From: Opisthocomus hoazin
Taxonomy: Eukaryota; Chordata; Aves; Opisthocomiformes; Opisthocomidae
Assembly (NCBI RefSeq): GCF_030867145.1
Contig: NC_134418.1
Coordinates: 59,681,682-59,745,681, forward strand
DNA length: 64,000 nt
Reading direction: 5' to 3'
Part shown: piece after piece, positions 25,908 through 38,850 of the stretch
Numbering within the stretch: the stretch's first letter is position 1
How the letters are laid out: each line of letters opens with the position of its first letter
Program-made: the position numbers and the translations under genes
The notes under the pieces: model-generated
What the model saw: the letters and a program-made list of their open reading frames with translations, nothing else
Database searches by the model: none
Told to the model about the DNA's origin: nothing

Positions 25908-27840
25908 CCAGGTCACCAATAAAGCAGGCAGGTGATGAGATCAAGGAAGGCGTCGGAGGACACGTGCGCTGCTTAAGTTTAGGATGAAAACTTGACTGGG
26001 CAACATTTATATTAGGGAATGGCAAAGTTCAGGCTGGATTGGCAGGTTACTATGGATCTGAGACACTTCCTAACATAAAGGACTTTAATTCTGATCTTCA
26101 GATTCACATGTTAAACATAACCTTGTTCTTCCTTTACTAGGATGGGTGAAATGCCCTTGAGGGAGCTTTGTTTTCGGACATCTAGCAAATACAGTAACAG
26201 ATGCTTTAAGAAGGGAAATGGCTGAGAAGATGCTACTGATTGTAACTAACCTCGTAAACTATCCCACTTCTGGCTCTGACATGTTTGTTCAGTAACCTGT
26301 CAGCTTCATGGAGGAAATGTATCCATGCTGCTAAAAGACTGTGTTAACATGGTTGCTTTCATTTTGATTCTGTTTAATAGCGAGCCTCTGAGATGTAATT
26401 AAATTCTTCAGGCTCAGCTAACGCAGCGTGGTGCTGAGACAGCTGATAAGAAACACTCAGGACAGAGATTTATGTGGAATTAAGGCAATGTGAGTATGGC
26501 CCAAAAGCATTTGGTCAAGTATCTGGCCCTCTCAGTAAGTCATTACCGCAGCTCAGTCAGTGTATGGTCACTCAACCCCACTGTTTGGTTTCCAGTTCAC
26601 TTGGTTTCCAGTTTGGTCTCCAGCTGGCTTTGTAGGGTTTACGCCTAAGACGTGAGGGATGTTTCAGAGTGCTGCCAGCTCCTCTGCCACTTGAAGCTCC
26701 GGTGCCATTTACTGCGGCCTGCAGGCTAATACTCTTGCACAGCTGTACAGAAATTACCTATCCAGGACATTGATACCCATTTAAATAATTTTGTACAAAT
26801 GCATTTCTGCCTCTGTGGTTTGTGTTGGCAAGTGACCGCCCTGGGTGACCGGCCTTCTGCTGGCCGTTCACAGATGCTCTGGTCGTTGATCTGGGGCTAC
26901 AGGTTAGTTCACGCTCTCCAGCCTGCTTCATCCAGCGCTGTAGCACGGCTGGGCATGTGCGCAGCAAGCGAGCACCAAGCGAAAGCAGAGCTGAGGCTGT
27001 CCTCTGAGTCTCAGCATACTCCTCTCTGGCAGCGGGAAATGGGAATGGAGGTGGTAGTTGTTACTGCAGTAGGCATGATTTGAAATGAAAGCAGGGAGTC
27101 TTGGAAAGAGTACGCTGAGGTCTGCTGTGGGCTAAGCTCCTCTTTCCTTAATGCTATGCTGACAGGATTTCTCTCCCTTCCCCTCAAACAGCCAGATGCT
27201 TTGAACGAGCCTGTCTGCACTGAATCGTCTCGCTGTGGAAGATAAATGGAAGTAGGGTTGGCTTATCACCTTTCTTTGGTTTTGTAAGAATAAATTGCCA
27301 GAGGTGTGCTTAAAACAGATAAACCCCAGTTCTGCTTTCACAGTTGGCTCACAAGGCCTGAAAAAGGTCCAGATACATTTCTGTCATTGTTGGCTTCTAT
27401 TTCAACAGCTTGAGGTTTGCATGATGGTTTTAATGTTTGTTGGGTGTCGTCCCATCCCATTTGTGTCCCATCTGCCCCCTCCACTGGGTGCTAAAATTTG
27501 TGATGCTTCTCTGCTAATAATGAGAGCTATGGAAGCAAATTGTAGCTTGCTGTGAGGCAGACATCTGCAGTCACTCTGCTGGCCCGATTTTGAAAATTCA
27601 GGGTATTTTTTTTCCCAGTACTTAGGGCTTGACTCTGCAGATTATGTGTGTGTACCCCTCTGCTTACTCGAGTAGGTCTGTGACTAGTCAAGTCTGCACG
27701 CAAGAGCTCTTTGTGCAGGCCTGGCTGAGTCATGCAAAAAAGGAATCTGATGCCAAAAAAGTGTTGCCTCTGTCCTTTTTTTCATTTAGCTCACTTCTCA
27801 TGTACCTATGCAGCATGGTTTGGTTGAATCACTTGAGGAC
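25908..27840. other. Intergenic region between provirus and C4orf17
   Basis: No gene recognised. I searched the minus strand for extra C-terminal C4orf17 exons and found none. Short open frames of 60-95 codons are unsupported. Confidence 0.5.
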
Positions 27841-27859
27841 TAGGTATAACAAACCTAAA

Positions 27860-27865
27860 TTTATT
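27860..27865 (-). terminator. C4orf17: C4orf17 poly(A) signal
   Basis: TTTATT on the plus strand reads AATAAA on the minus strand, 34 bases past the proposed stop codon at 27899-27901. Its closeness supports the terminal exon assignment. Confidence 0.55.
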
Positions 27866-27898
27866 TTAATAGGGAGTCTGAACAGCCATCTTTGTAAT

Positions 27899-30800
27899 CT
27901 AAGTGCTAAAATCACGTATTTTTGTAAGTGAAGGTAACTGGGAGCTGCTTCCGTGACTCTGAAGATGGGGGCCTTCACGGGAAGGGAGCTGCCTTATAGT
28001 CTGGAGATGGCTTGTTGCAGGCGAGAGTTCTGCCAGAGTGTCAGGGCAGGACGGTGTCTTTGTTTCCATAGCGCTTTCTCGGCTGCAGTTCTTCGCTGGG
28101 AGCAGTTTGTCTGCTTGTGCTGGACCTCTGCTTCCCAGCCTTGAGAAAAAAAGTTGCAAAGTTGCATTTTTCACAAGAGGAGAAAGCAAGGATTTCTGAT
28201 TATGAGATTTAGCTATCGCTAATCCTAGCAACCTCACTGCAGGTTTTACCTGGACCGATTCATGTCCCCTTCTGGACCAGTCTGAAGCTTCAGCAGACTC
28301 TGGATATCCATGTTCTCTGCTGTACCTTCCTTATAGTTCAGGACACCTTCATCAGGCACTTTTGTGTAAATCTGACTGATCACGAAATCTTTCTCTGAAA
28401 TTGAAAGTAGCAGAAATGTTACTGAAGTTCTCACTTGCTGATCTGGATGTTTAGGGGTGAATTCAGGAGTTCCCTTACCTGATTTTCAAAGGGCTTAAGG
28501 ACATGAGAGATATATTTGTTTTGCTTTCCACCTTCCCCCAGTCCACAGCAGCCCAGAGCTCCACTAGGAGAGCACATTTTTCCACCCTGCACCAAACCTG
28601 AGTGCGCTGAAGCCCGAGTGACCGGTTTCTGTGTACCGTCAGCTTACTGCTCAGCACAGCCACAGCTGAGCCAAGCACACTTCACTGGATCCTATTCCTT
28701 CCACCTCAGCAATCCCACTCAGTTCAGGTCTATCACAATTTCAGGGTTTTACGTGGACATACAGGAGAGCGCGCTTTTCAGAAAAGGGTGCAGATGCCTA
28801 TGCTTCTTACCTTTTTTACTTGCACTTGCGAACCATTGTTGGATCTTAGTAAGCGAATCTGTCTGTAAAACTTTGCCAAGTTTTTTCAGCACCTGGAAGA
28901 TGTACAGGGTTGTTACCATGAAGGAAGAGAAGCTGACGCACCACACAGTTTGTGTGTGTGTTTTAGTTTAGCTCTAGCTGCGTGAGCGTGCAGTTTTACA
29001 GCTGTGCAACTTGCCTAGCCTGAAGTGTCCCATCAGTTTTGCCACAGTGTGAGCTGCGGACACCAGTCTGCAAAAGGTGATGTTCAGAGAGTGCCATGTA
29101 CGCAGCACTTCAGAGACACAGGAATGAAAGCATGAGCAGCGTTTCCTGCATGTGAAGCCCCTTGCCTGTGATGTAATATTCGCAGGCTGTTTTTTAGAGA
29201 ACAAGTTTCAGCCACATGCATTGCTTCCCCAGTGATTGCCAGTGGCAACATCCAGTTAGAGTAAAACCAACTCAGAGTAAATGCTAAACACAAAATTAAG
29301 TGAGTAGAATCCACACTGGGGAAAAAAATATGACAAAGAATACCCCACACCATTCTCAAGAGAAATAAAAATATGTAACATTATTGGAAGCCATATACTA
29401 CAGCACTCATGTCTTACCTTTATATCCTGTTCCAGGTAGTTCAGGTAAGACTTCCCCTTCTCCTGGACACCAGGGCCACGTTGCGAGTTGATGAATGGAG
29501 TAGAAGGCTGGCTGACAGACGCCCTGTGGATTTTCTGCCCAGTTGCAAGTTGTGCAGAGTCTCGGAATTGTTTTCTCCGAAGCTTTTCCAAAACAGAAAA
29601 CAATGTGTAAAGAATTGGCTTGACTCCATTTAAGCGTCAGGTAAAGGCAATGTGAAGTACATAGCTAACACTAGTCCCCAGCAAGGGTGTGCAGAAAATG
29701 CATCTAAAACTGTTACTCTGTTCAATGTGGCCACATATTGTTGATTGTTACAGCTTCTAGTATGTGGTCACCAAGAATAATAACAGATATCCATGGCATA
29801 ATGTGTAATGCTGGGTTTTTCCCTTTTGCTGAAGAAAATGTGTAGAATTGTACACTGTGCTTTGAAACACCTTTTTGGAGTAGCTGTGTGTTTTGGAAAG
29901 AGCTGGATCTTGGCATAAGAATGAAAGTGATGCCAGGTAACTACTAATGGATTTCAGATGAGGAAGGGATTAAATCTGGACCTCTGTATTCTGTTTGCTT
30001 TGCCATTGTGGGTTTATAGTGTGCCGCTGAGCCACTACCCTTCATTTCTCCATGTGCAGGCTTCACCAGTCTACTAAAGGCCCAGGAATACAAGTGTGAT
30101 TGGCAGAAGGTTTTGTTTGGAAGTGCAGAGGAAAAGCAAAATGCACTTAACAGTTATTGTACTGAGTGTGGTTATATGGCAGGGAGAAAATTAGAAAGGC
30201 CAATGCCCAGCTAGAACTTAATCTGACTACTGCTGTAAAAGACAAGAAAAAAGGTTTCTCTAAACACATTAGCAACAAAAGGAGGGCGAAGGAGAATACC
30301 CATCCTTTACTGGATGCAGGGAGGAACATAGCAACAAAGGATGAGGAAAAGGCTGAGGTACCTGATGCCTTCTTTGCCTCAGTCTTTAATAGTAAGACCA
30401 GTTTTTTTGGGGGTACCCAGCCCCCTGAGCTGGATGACAGGGACAGGGAGCAGACTGAAGCCCCCATAATCCAAGGGGAAATGGTTAGCGACCTGCTACA
30501 CCACTCAGGCACACACAAGTCTATGGGGCTGGATGGGATCCACCCAAGCGTGCTGAGGGAGTTGGTCAACAGCCGGCTGAACATGAGCCAGCAGTGTGCC
30601 CAGGTGGCCAAGGCGGCCAACGGCATCCTGGCTGGTATCAGGAACACTGTGGCCAGCAGGAATAGGGAGGGGATTGTGCCCCCGTACTCGGCACTGGTGA
30701 GGCTGCACCTCGAGTACTGTTTTCAGTTTTGGGCCCCTCACTACAAGAAGGACATTGAGGTGCTGGAGCTTGTCCAGAGAAGGGCAACGAGGCTGGTGAG

Positions 30801-32917
30801 GGGTCTGGAGCACAAGTCTTACGAGGAGCGGCTGAGGGAGCTGGGTCTGTTTAGTCTGGAGAAAGGGAGGCTGAGGGGAAAAGTTATCGCTCTCTCCAGC
30901 TACCAGCATGGTCTTTACCCAGCTCAAGAACCCCAGGGCATCATTTAGGCAGACGAAAAGTTAATCCTATTTTTAGCATCTTTGCTGCAAAACGTCTTCA
31001 TCATGCCCTCTGCTGTCCAGAACCAAGACAGCAACACTTGCATTACCTTTTTCTGAATAGTGTGCAGGTGATAACGTGTTTGCAATGGAAGAATAACTTA
31101 GTACTCAGCTGTTGTGCAGTCACAATAGAGGAGATAATTAATTAGATAGCCTGCAGCTTCAGACTAAAGAATCACTTACTGGAGTTTGTGAGCACAGCTG
31201 CAAAGTTGGATCTAAACCCCTACGTGCTGCTTCTACAAAGCAGCGTCGGCAAAAGTAAAACTGTTGGCAGCAAATAGTCTAAAGAATCTTTGTGTTGTGA
31301 GGGAGAAGGCTTTTTCCGTGCTTGTTTGTGACCTTGTGCTTGCTTGTTAGTGTGACCATTTTTGCCCCAGCAGTTTTAAACAAGGTGAATTTTATTTCCA
31401 TTTTCATTGGTTTGACCCTTTTTCTTGCTAGCAAAACAAGAGTGACATTACAGAGCTGAAAGTGATACAGTTATAGCTTAGTTATCACCCTACTTGATAC
31501 CATCTTCCTTCCGAGCTCTTGTGTTCTACACATGGGATCCTCGCATCCCTCTTTTTATTCTGTGCTGTCCTCCTTAGCAGTCTGAGACTGTCAATTCAGG
31601 TTACAGCGTTCAGAAGTGAAAAGGAGAGTGCTGAAATAAAGAAGTCTGTCTTTTTTTCCCTTACCTTTTCAGATGAAGTAGTCTCATTTTGAATCCCTTC
31701 AGGCACATCTGTACGTCCTTCTGGAAATCAACAGGCAGAGTGTTTTCTCAAGTTGAAACACAAAGGACCTAAGATTCGCCTTGTGCTATAACCAGGGGAG
31801 CCATTTCTAATTACAAAAATGCACAAGCCATATTTTAGATATCTGTAAGAGGGTGTATTTTCTTCCTTTTTTGTTTGCTTTCACTACCTCATATAGTATA
31901 TTAATGCAGTTATTTGCTGGGATGCATAGCAAAGATGATGAAAATCCTGGAAAGCATATTTCATAGGTGCTGTGTAACTACTACTGCAGAATGTTGCTCA
32001 CAGATGCAATAAGTGCTGACAAATGTTATTAGATGTCTAGTGAGCGTACAATCTCTAAAAGCTATAAAGATGCAAGTGTAATTAATGGGGAGAAATCTTT
32101 TAAGATGTGGTGGCTAACACACGTAGAAGGAAAGAAATACTCGCCTTTTAAATGCACGTTCATTGCCCTATGTTCCCTGTCCCTGGACCTGAGCTGTAAT
32201 GACACAGTGCCCTGGCTGAGCCCCAGCTGCACCTTTTACAGCTCAGGTTCCTCTTCTGGTGCTGTGTAGCACAGCAGTGTGGTCCCCCTACTCACCTGTC
32301 ATGGGCCAGGAAGTGCCTGGCTCCCCTTGCTCGAGGGTCTCAAGGCTTGGACTGTAGCAGCTGGCAGTTGCATTGCCTGTGGCGTTCCTGGTTACAGCAA
32401 GCTCTTCATCAGCGTCTTGCTTGGGGATGGCTGTTTTGCCAGCAGACGGGTATTTGTGTAAAACTCTGTTTCTCACAACACAGACCTGAGTGTTGTTCAA
32501 CCCTGTGCAAGCAAACAAATGGGTATGGTCTGTACTACAGAAAACATGCTTCGCTGCCATGCCTGTGGCCACGGTGGGGGCACTGCAGATCCGTGTTGTT
32601 CCCGAGAGGTCTCTGTATTTTGGTTGTGACTAATCACTGTTCCAAGAGTGGGATTTCTTACCCAGTTGTGCATGCTGATGAAATGCTTCTCTTAGATGCA
32701 AGAAATGGGAGCGGTGGGTACTTTTGAAACAAAATTGCATTACACTCAAATTTCAGTTCACGCTTGCCAGGGTAGTTGTCCGGGCTAACTGTGTGGTTTC
32801 TCAGCAACTCTTACCTGGCATGTGATAGACCATCCTAGGATGGGGAACATTCCTGGAGAAGTAGTACTTTCTCCCTGAGCAGCTAGACTCAGAGTAATAC
32901 CAGTTGTTCTGCCACAT
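27899..32917 (-). CDS. C4orf17: C4orf17 orthologue (uncharacterised protein), 7 coding exons, 332 aa
   Basis: Function unknown; mammalian C4orf17 is an uncharacterised protein. Minus-strand coding exons: 32917-32815, 32502-32296, 31720-31665, 29582-29418, 28892-28811, 28394-28250, 28139-27899. Every junction is GT-AG, all phases agree, and the sum is 999 nt. Matches to human, from memory: [19 protein letters not shown] across exons 1-2 (human TPHPRRVCHIKGLNNIPIC), and the core [34 protein letters not shown] across exons 4-6 (human [33 protein letters not shown]). The start ATG at 32917 follows an in-frame stop. It is convergent with TRMT10A, as in human. Exon 4's acceptor (29583) and the last exon are less certain: the C-terminus does not resemble human, although a poly(A) signal follows closely. 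The middle is low-complexity and fast evolving. Confidence 0.8.
30160..30910 (+). mobile_element. CR1 LINE fragment, ORF2 reverse transcriptase pieces
   Basis: Plus-strand CR1 ORF2 remnant in C4orf17 intron 3. The 5' part covers the [18 protein letters not shown] and [15 protein letters not shown] region (before and at the start of the RT domain). The 3' part covers [34 protein letters not shown] and [20 protein letters not shown]. The central RT, with its catalytic motifs, is missing. Even so, a single 260-codon frame (30166-30948) runs through the junction. No CR1 3' tail is present, so both ends are truncated. Confidence 0.9.
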
Positions 32918-33592
32918 GTGGTGGAACTGAGGTTCATACACTGACTTGAAATTGGTATTCTTTGTGTAACCGTTCTTATTATTCTCTTGCAGAGTGTCTT
33001 CTTGCAGAGCAGGTTAGCTCTTGCGCTACTCGCCTGAGGCCAAACACTGCAGTTGAAGTAAAGAGCACAAATTGACATAATCAGAAAGGTAGCAGAAACT
33101 TCAATTACTCTTTTTCTGTAACCACTTTACCTGTTATTTTTACCTCTTCCATATACAATTTGGAGAAGCTGTAAGCACAGGAGGTGGAAGCAAGCTACTA
33201 CTCTTAAGTTTGGGCAACTAAGGCAGCTTGTGGGCACTTTCCAGTGGCTTTTATTTCCTTGTTGTTTCTGCTCAGGAGCTTAGCTGCTCATGGCGGTGTG
33301 TATCTGAGACACCTTTTTGTAGTGACAGAGTATATTGAAGCAGGGGGAGTGGACTGAAGTGCAGTGACAAGTGATGATAGCAAAGGAGATGTACAGGCCT
33401 TGTTGATTTCTGTCTTTACTAAGGGCTGCGTATGCAGAGAGGCAGTCCCATGTCTCTTAATACTTGGTATCTGTTCTAGATTTTGTCTTTAAAGGTTGAA
33501 TAATAGACTTGTAGCTGTTATTACCATTAACCTGATTTTTTTTTTTCCTTCCCTGTAGCAGAAGCCTCTAATGATCACAGTGTTCTTTGCCT

Positions 33593-33760
33593 CTGACACT
33601 TGCTTAGGACACTCAGTACCACAACTTGTAAGACTGGGAACACCCTGAAAATGGCGGTTAATTGAAGGCACCTTGCAAATATCACACAGAGGGTTTAACC
33701 TATCTATTTCGTGACGATCCAGAATCAAGTGAATGAAACATAAGAAATCCACCTTTAAGA
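33593..33760 (+). repeat. 168-bp dispersed element, copy 1
   Basis: It aligns without gaps to 35753-35920 with about 17 mismatches by hand count (about 90% identity). It starts at CTGACACTTG and ends at ACCTTTAAGA. I do not recognise the family. On the minus strand both copies are open in the same frame (for example PLCDICKVPSINR), but roughly 10 of the 17 differences change amino acids, so this gives no evidence of coding constraint. Confidence 0.75.
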
Positions 33761-35703
33761 GCTGCTGGCTGTAAAGGCCTGGATGGGCTGGGAACAGAAT
33801 AAGCATTCGTCAGTTATCTGTTAGTTTGAGGAAAAAGCATGTTCTAAAGAATATGTGGAGAGAAAAAGATTGGGAAAAGGCAGGACATCTTTTTAAGCAA
33901 CTCTTAATGTTTTGCAAGATTACATTTTTATTCCATAACTACGTCTGACTCTGGGGAAAAACTCAAATGAACTGACAGATTTTGCAATGTGCACAGAAGG
34001 TCAACAGACACGAGGAGGCTTGCCCATCTGAAAACGAAAAAGTGCAAATTCCAGAGTTGAAGGTCTTGCATTAAGGTCATCCTAGGCCCTGACAAAGCAA
34101 CAGAGGCAAGGTCAGTGTTTGTCCCCCGTGAATCATCACATTTCGGTGCACGAGGAGGCAGGGTGGAAGCTACAGTTCATAGAAGTGCTTTGTAGCTTCT
34201 GGCAAGCTGTTTGTTTGTGGGTTTTTTTTAATAATAAATGAATTATTTTATGGTTTTGTGTTGTTGTTTGTTATTTTAAAAACTAAAAGGAAATATTTTT
34301 ATTTTAGTGGATAGAAATTATGAGATTGCATAAAAGCTGTGGAATGATGGATTTATCAGCATAGAGAATTCAAAGTAGTAAATGACCTTCATGGTTTGTG
34401 TATTTTCAAGAAGTGTTTAGACTCTGACCTGTATAGTGTACCTATGAGATTACACTGAACTTTGTTTTTTTCACCACCTTTAGTAATGCTCAACTGGTCT
34501 GCACAGCAAGATGAAAGATTAATTGATTTCTGATTCCCTACTGCAAGAAAATAAATTCTTGCTTCATCTTTGTTTTTACAGATGTGAATTATAAGCAATA
34601 TGCAGCACCAGTGAGTGAGTCCTAGTTTTACATTAGCTAACCTGGCATGTTCATGACAAATGTCAGGTGCCATCTTCCTTTTGGAGCTACTGTGCTCCTG
34701 TGATTTCAGTAAAGACCATGCCTTCCATTTGGTCTAGTAACCATGTTAAATGCATGGTAATCAGAACATTTTGTTGGGATTGTCCATCAGAGACCTGCCT
34801 GTGCAAAGACTGCTTTAAAGGCTGTAAAAAGAACGCCTGTGTGCCATTAAACTCTTCTGTCTATACTATCACAGTAGTCTATCCTAGCTTTCATCTGTTC
34901 TAAACACAAATTCCGAAATATATCAGCAGAAAAGCCAATGAGAGATTAAAAGGATAAGATAGTATAATAATATAGAAATAGAACTATCTTTTTTTTTTTT
35001 AGGAAATTCTTTATATAGGGTGCCTAGTTTTGCCTGCCTACCAGGATATACTAAAAATTTAAAATACCTGTATCTCCTGATATTGGTGGTAGTGGATTGA
35101 TTGGATAATTGAAATGCAAATGGCTAATTTCTGTAACATCCTGATAGCACTTGTATTTATCAGCCAACTTTTATAACTTTGATTCCAAAAAGATAACTTT
35201 AATTGAGAGACTAGCTTTTCTAAAGCCCTGTGATTTTTGTAACTGTGTAGTACGTACCATAAAATATTCTAAAATTAAATGCAGCGATACCACAAACGAT
35301 TGGGCATTTGGCAGAACAGTGTTACCAGCCAGCGCACTCATTTTAATATTGTAAATAAAATCATACTCAAAATGCAGAGAAGATTTTAGGGATGATTTTT
35401 TGTAGAGTACAAGTGCAGGGCTACGTAGTCGCCCTGTTCATTTTCAACAGGTGAAATTGTTATCGAGTAGGGTTAATAGGGTTAAATGAGTAAGGCTAAA
35501 AATACATTTTTAGGCATTGACCAGTAAGGATCTTGAATGTCATCGTGCAATTGCCATTTGAACCTAGCAGCAGAAAGAAAATGTAGAATTCTACATTGTG
35601 ATGTGGCCACTGGTTATTACTGGAGAGGTCTCCAATGGTGCTTTGCCCACAAAAATAAGATTCCTGCTACACTGAGGTTTCAACTCCACTTTTCACGTGT
35701 CTT

Positions 35704-35973
35704 TAGAAATCCTCCAAGTTGATAAGCGTTGTGCTGTAGACACAGACACAGCCTGACACTTGTTTAGGACACTCAGTACCGTAACTTGTAAGATTGGGAA
35801 CACCCTGACAACGGCGGTTTATTGAAGGCACCTTGCAAATGTCACACAGAGGGCTTAGCCAATCTATTTCATGATGATCCAAAATCAAGTGAATCAAACA
35901 TAAGAAAGCCACCTGTAAGATTTCCCGTAGAAATCCTCCAAGTTCACAAGCGTTATTCTGTAGACTCAGACAC
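35704..35973 (+). repeat. 168-bp element copy 2 flanked by ~45-bp direct repeats
   Basis: The copy at 35753-35920 lies between two imperfect direct repeats, 35704-35748 and 35929-35973, both beginning TAGAAATCCTCCAAGTT and continuing AGCGTT...CTGTAGAC.CAGACAC. Copy 1 lacks these flanks. This is either a partial tandem duplication or an insertion with an unusually long flanking repeat. Confidence 0.75.
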
Positions 35974-38425
35974 TAAGTCATAGAATGTTTTGTGTGTCTG
36001 GGTTTCAAAGGCTGTTATTTCCTTACCACTGCTCATATTCCAGAAAGCACAGCTGTCAGAGGTGACTTTTCCCTCCCTGTGAGGGTGGGCCAGAATCAGC
36101 GCTTTTGGTCCCAGAGGGGGGCCGTAGCAGTCTGTTAGCTTGTGGTCTCCAGGCCCAGCTATTTCAGGACGTTGCACCTGCGAGTGACTCCTACGCATTT
36201 AATTTTTTGTTGGTTTTTTTGGTTTGGGAAGCCATCTCGGGAACAAAGAGGAGGATAAAAACTTTGGCTCTAAGGTCAACAATAATTTAGATTTAAGTTT
36301 CTTATTGTGATTTTAAGGTCTTCTGCAGAAAAATGGGGCACAGTCTCTTTTTATGACTCAGCAGAAGTGGGAATACGTGGTGTCCACAAGTAGCTGGGGA
36401 AAAGCAAAAAATGGAAGAAGCATGGGGAGGTTTTTTTACACTTGGAGAAAAAATAGAGGCATGTGACTGGGGTGACTCTGTCATTATGACAAATATTTGG
36501 ATAACTTACAGGCTAAGATTCTATTGAATCTTTTCAAGAAGAGAAGGGAGCTGACAGCAGAAGCTCTGAGAAAGGGTCCGTGCAGCTGCTAGCTTCTGAT
36601 CCTGCAGCCCAGAATGGCCTGTTACCATTTGCTTGTTGTAAGGCCCACGTGGAGGAGAGGCTGTCCTGAAGGGACAGAGGTAGCGCGAAGCACAGGCTGA
36701 TTTTGGATTGCCACATGTGGAGAGGCAAAGTACCACGACCCCTGGGGCATGTGCGAAGATGTGTATTTTATCACTGAAAGCAGTTTTATCAATTCTTTTT
36801 AAATAAAGCCAACAAGGTTGGCATGAAATTGTGGATCTACTTCATCATGAATGCTCTGTATCTATGGGTGGGGGAAAAGCACAGGAGAGTGAGAGGTAAC
36901 AGAAAATACCTGTATCTTTGCTACAAATAAGAACCAGCGGGGCACTGCTGGAAGAGGGAATGCGAGATATTCAAAGGATGTGGACGGGACTGCAAAGTAG
37001 AAGTCTTTCATACTGCTGTTCAGTTAATTTTTGAGTAAACTGTGACAAAAAAAAATGGACCACAACTGTCTGCCTACAGAACAGAGTGTGATCTGCAAAC
37101 CTTGGTTTTCTAGCGTACTGCAGTTTTTTACGATTGCTTGGGATTTACAAGTAGCTGCTATAAATGCAACTTAAGCAAATAGCCAGCTGGACTCGTTAAA
37201 AGGGAGCTGCCATTAAGACCTCACATAATGCAGTACTGTCTTTATCGAAATACAGCAAATCAGAGTGACATTCTGGAACAGCATTTTCCTGAGATGCAGT
37301 GCAAGGAGCTTAACTTTCTTTGGGAAACTGATGAAAGCTCTTGAACCCAGCTAGAACTCAGAAGTTGAGAAAGGTAGGAGCAGATACAGCAGAGCATTAG
37401 AGATTTGTTTCAACTTTGGATCTTGAAAATCTTGAAATAAAAGGCTGGCTGGAACTGTTTTGGGAGTTATTGAGAAACGTATTGGTGAAAGATAATTGAA
37501 AGAAGTCTGGGTTGGTGGGCGATACTAACAGTTTCCTTTGGTTTAAAATATCTGTTAATGTTTCTTCAAGCAGTGGTTCAGTAGGGGTTATCTTCTGTCT
37601 GTGTGGGAAGGTGCTTTTGAAAGACTTCTAGTCAAAGGTGGAGAGACAGAATATCTGTTCCAAACTGGCATCCAACTTTTTGAATAAAAAAAAATAGATT
37701 ATAGAGTAAAAAGTTTTAGCTACAGTCCTGGTAGCAGTCCTGTGGAATTTCCTGTGCAATTCAGACGGTGATCACCTACATAAAGATAAATATCTAGTTA
37801 AAAAAACCCAAACAAACATGCACCAATTTGTCGTCCCCATTCCTGTAATTCCCAGCTCCAGCCCTATAGTGATACAGAGAAGACCATTCAAGATCGTATC
37901 ATGGAGACACAAAGATAACTTTCTCAGTGCCACATGTTCTTCAGGCAAAAGAAATACCATCCCTGTTTTCGATCGCGTTCATGGCAGTTGCTAGCTAAGA
38001 TCAGTTTGCAAGCAGAACAACCTGGGACGATAAATAGCAACTGTAACTAAATAATGACAAAACAAACAGAAATGGTGGATAAAAGCCAACTTGAGAAAAG
38101 TCTGTGATCTTTCTACGTTCAAGTATCTCCAGGGTGTGAGGGGAAGGGCTGCTGTAACATTTTAAGATCTGGATCCTTTCATGAACTGCCAGTTGACGAC
38201 ATTGCAAGGCTGTTATTATCAGTGCTTACTATGGATTGGGAACCTGCTTCCTGGTGGCTGAATTCCATGGTTTTATCACTACTTTCAGGAATGGAGTTAC
38301 AAAATTCAGTAATGCCAGATATGATGATTTAACAAATGGGAACATGTATTCCTTCAGTGGTTAAGTGCCCCTCTTGGTTCTGGTTGCAGGCTAAAATCAG
38401 GCAGTAAATTGTTTTCTTCTCTGAG

Positions 38426-38850
38426 TGTTTTGGTTTCGGCTGCCGCCGGCAACAAAAGCGCCACGCGGCCGCCCCTCCCCCCGCCAGCGTGCGGAGGAGA
38501 ATGGAAAGAAAAAGGCAGAAACCGGTGGGTCGGGATAAGGGCAGTTTAACAGAACAGCAAACAGAGGGAACAGCAACAACAACGACACAAATAAGGAGAA
38601 AACACAAACCGCACGACCCAGACAGCCGCTCTCCTGGACACGACCGCACCGCCGCTGAGCCCTCCCGAGCCGCGAGTGCGTTCCCGCCGCGCCGCCCCCC
38701 CCCCCCCCCCCCCCCCGGAACCCAGCGTGACGTCACAGGGTATGGAATACCGGGCTCTGTTTGGTCAGGTGGGGTCAGCCCCCATCCCCCGGCTGTGCCC
38801 CTTCCTGGAGTCCGGTGAAAATTAACCCTGTCCTTGCCAAACCCAGGACA
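38426..38850 (-). mobile_element. Solo LTR of the same ERVL-like family
   Basis: A 425-bp LTR on the minus strand, reading TGTCCTGGGTTTGGCAAGG at its 5' end (38850 downwards) and ending at GAAACCAAAACA. It is flanked by a 5-bp duplication CTGAG (38421-38425 and 38851-38855). It is homologous to both LTRs of the 23-25.9 kb provirus. It is a fossil left by LTR-LTR recombination, with no internal sequence. Confidence 0.9.

Noticed and set aside
33489-33806. 105-codon minus-strand frame over the 168-bp repeat, with CDICK motif
   Set aside because: The second copy is also open, but most differences change amino acids, so no sign of selection on a protein.
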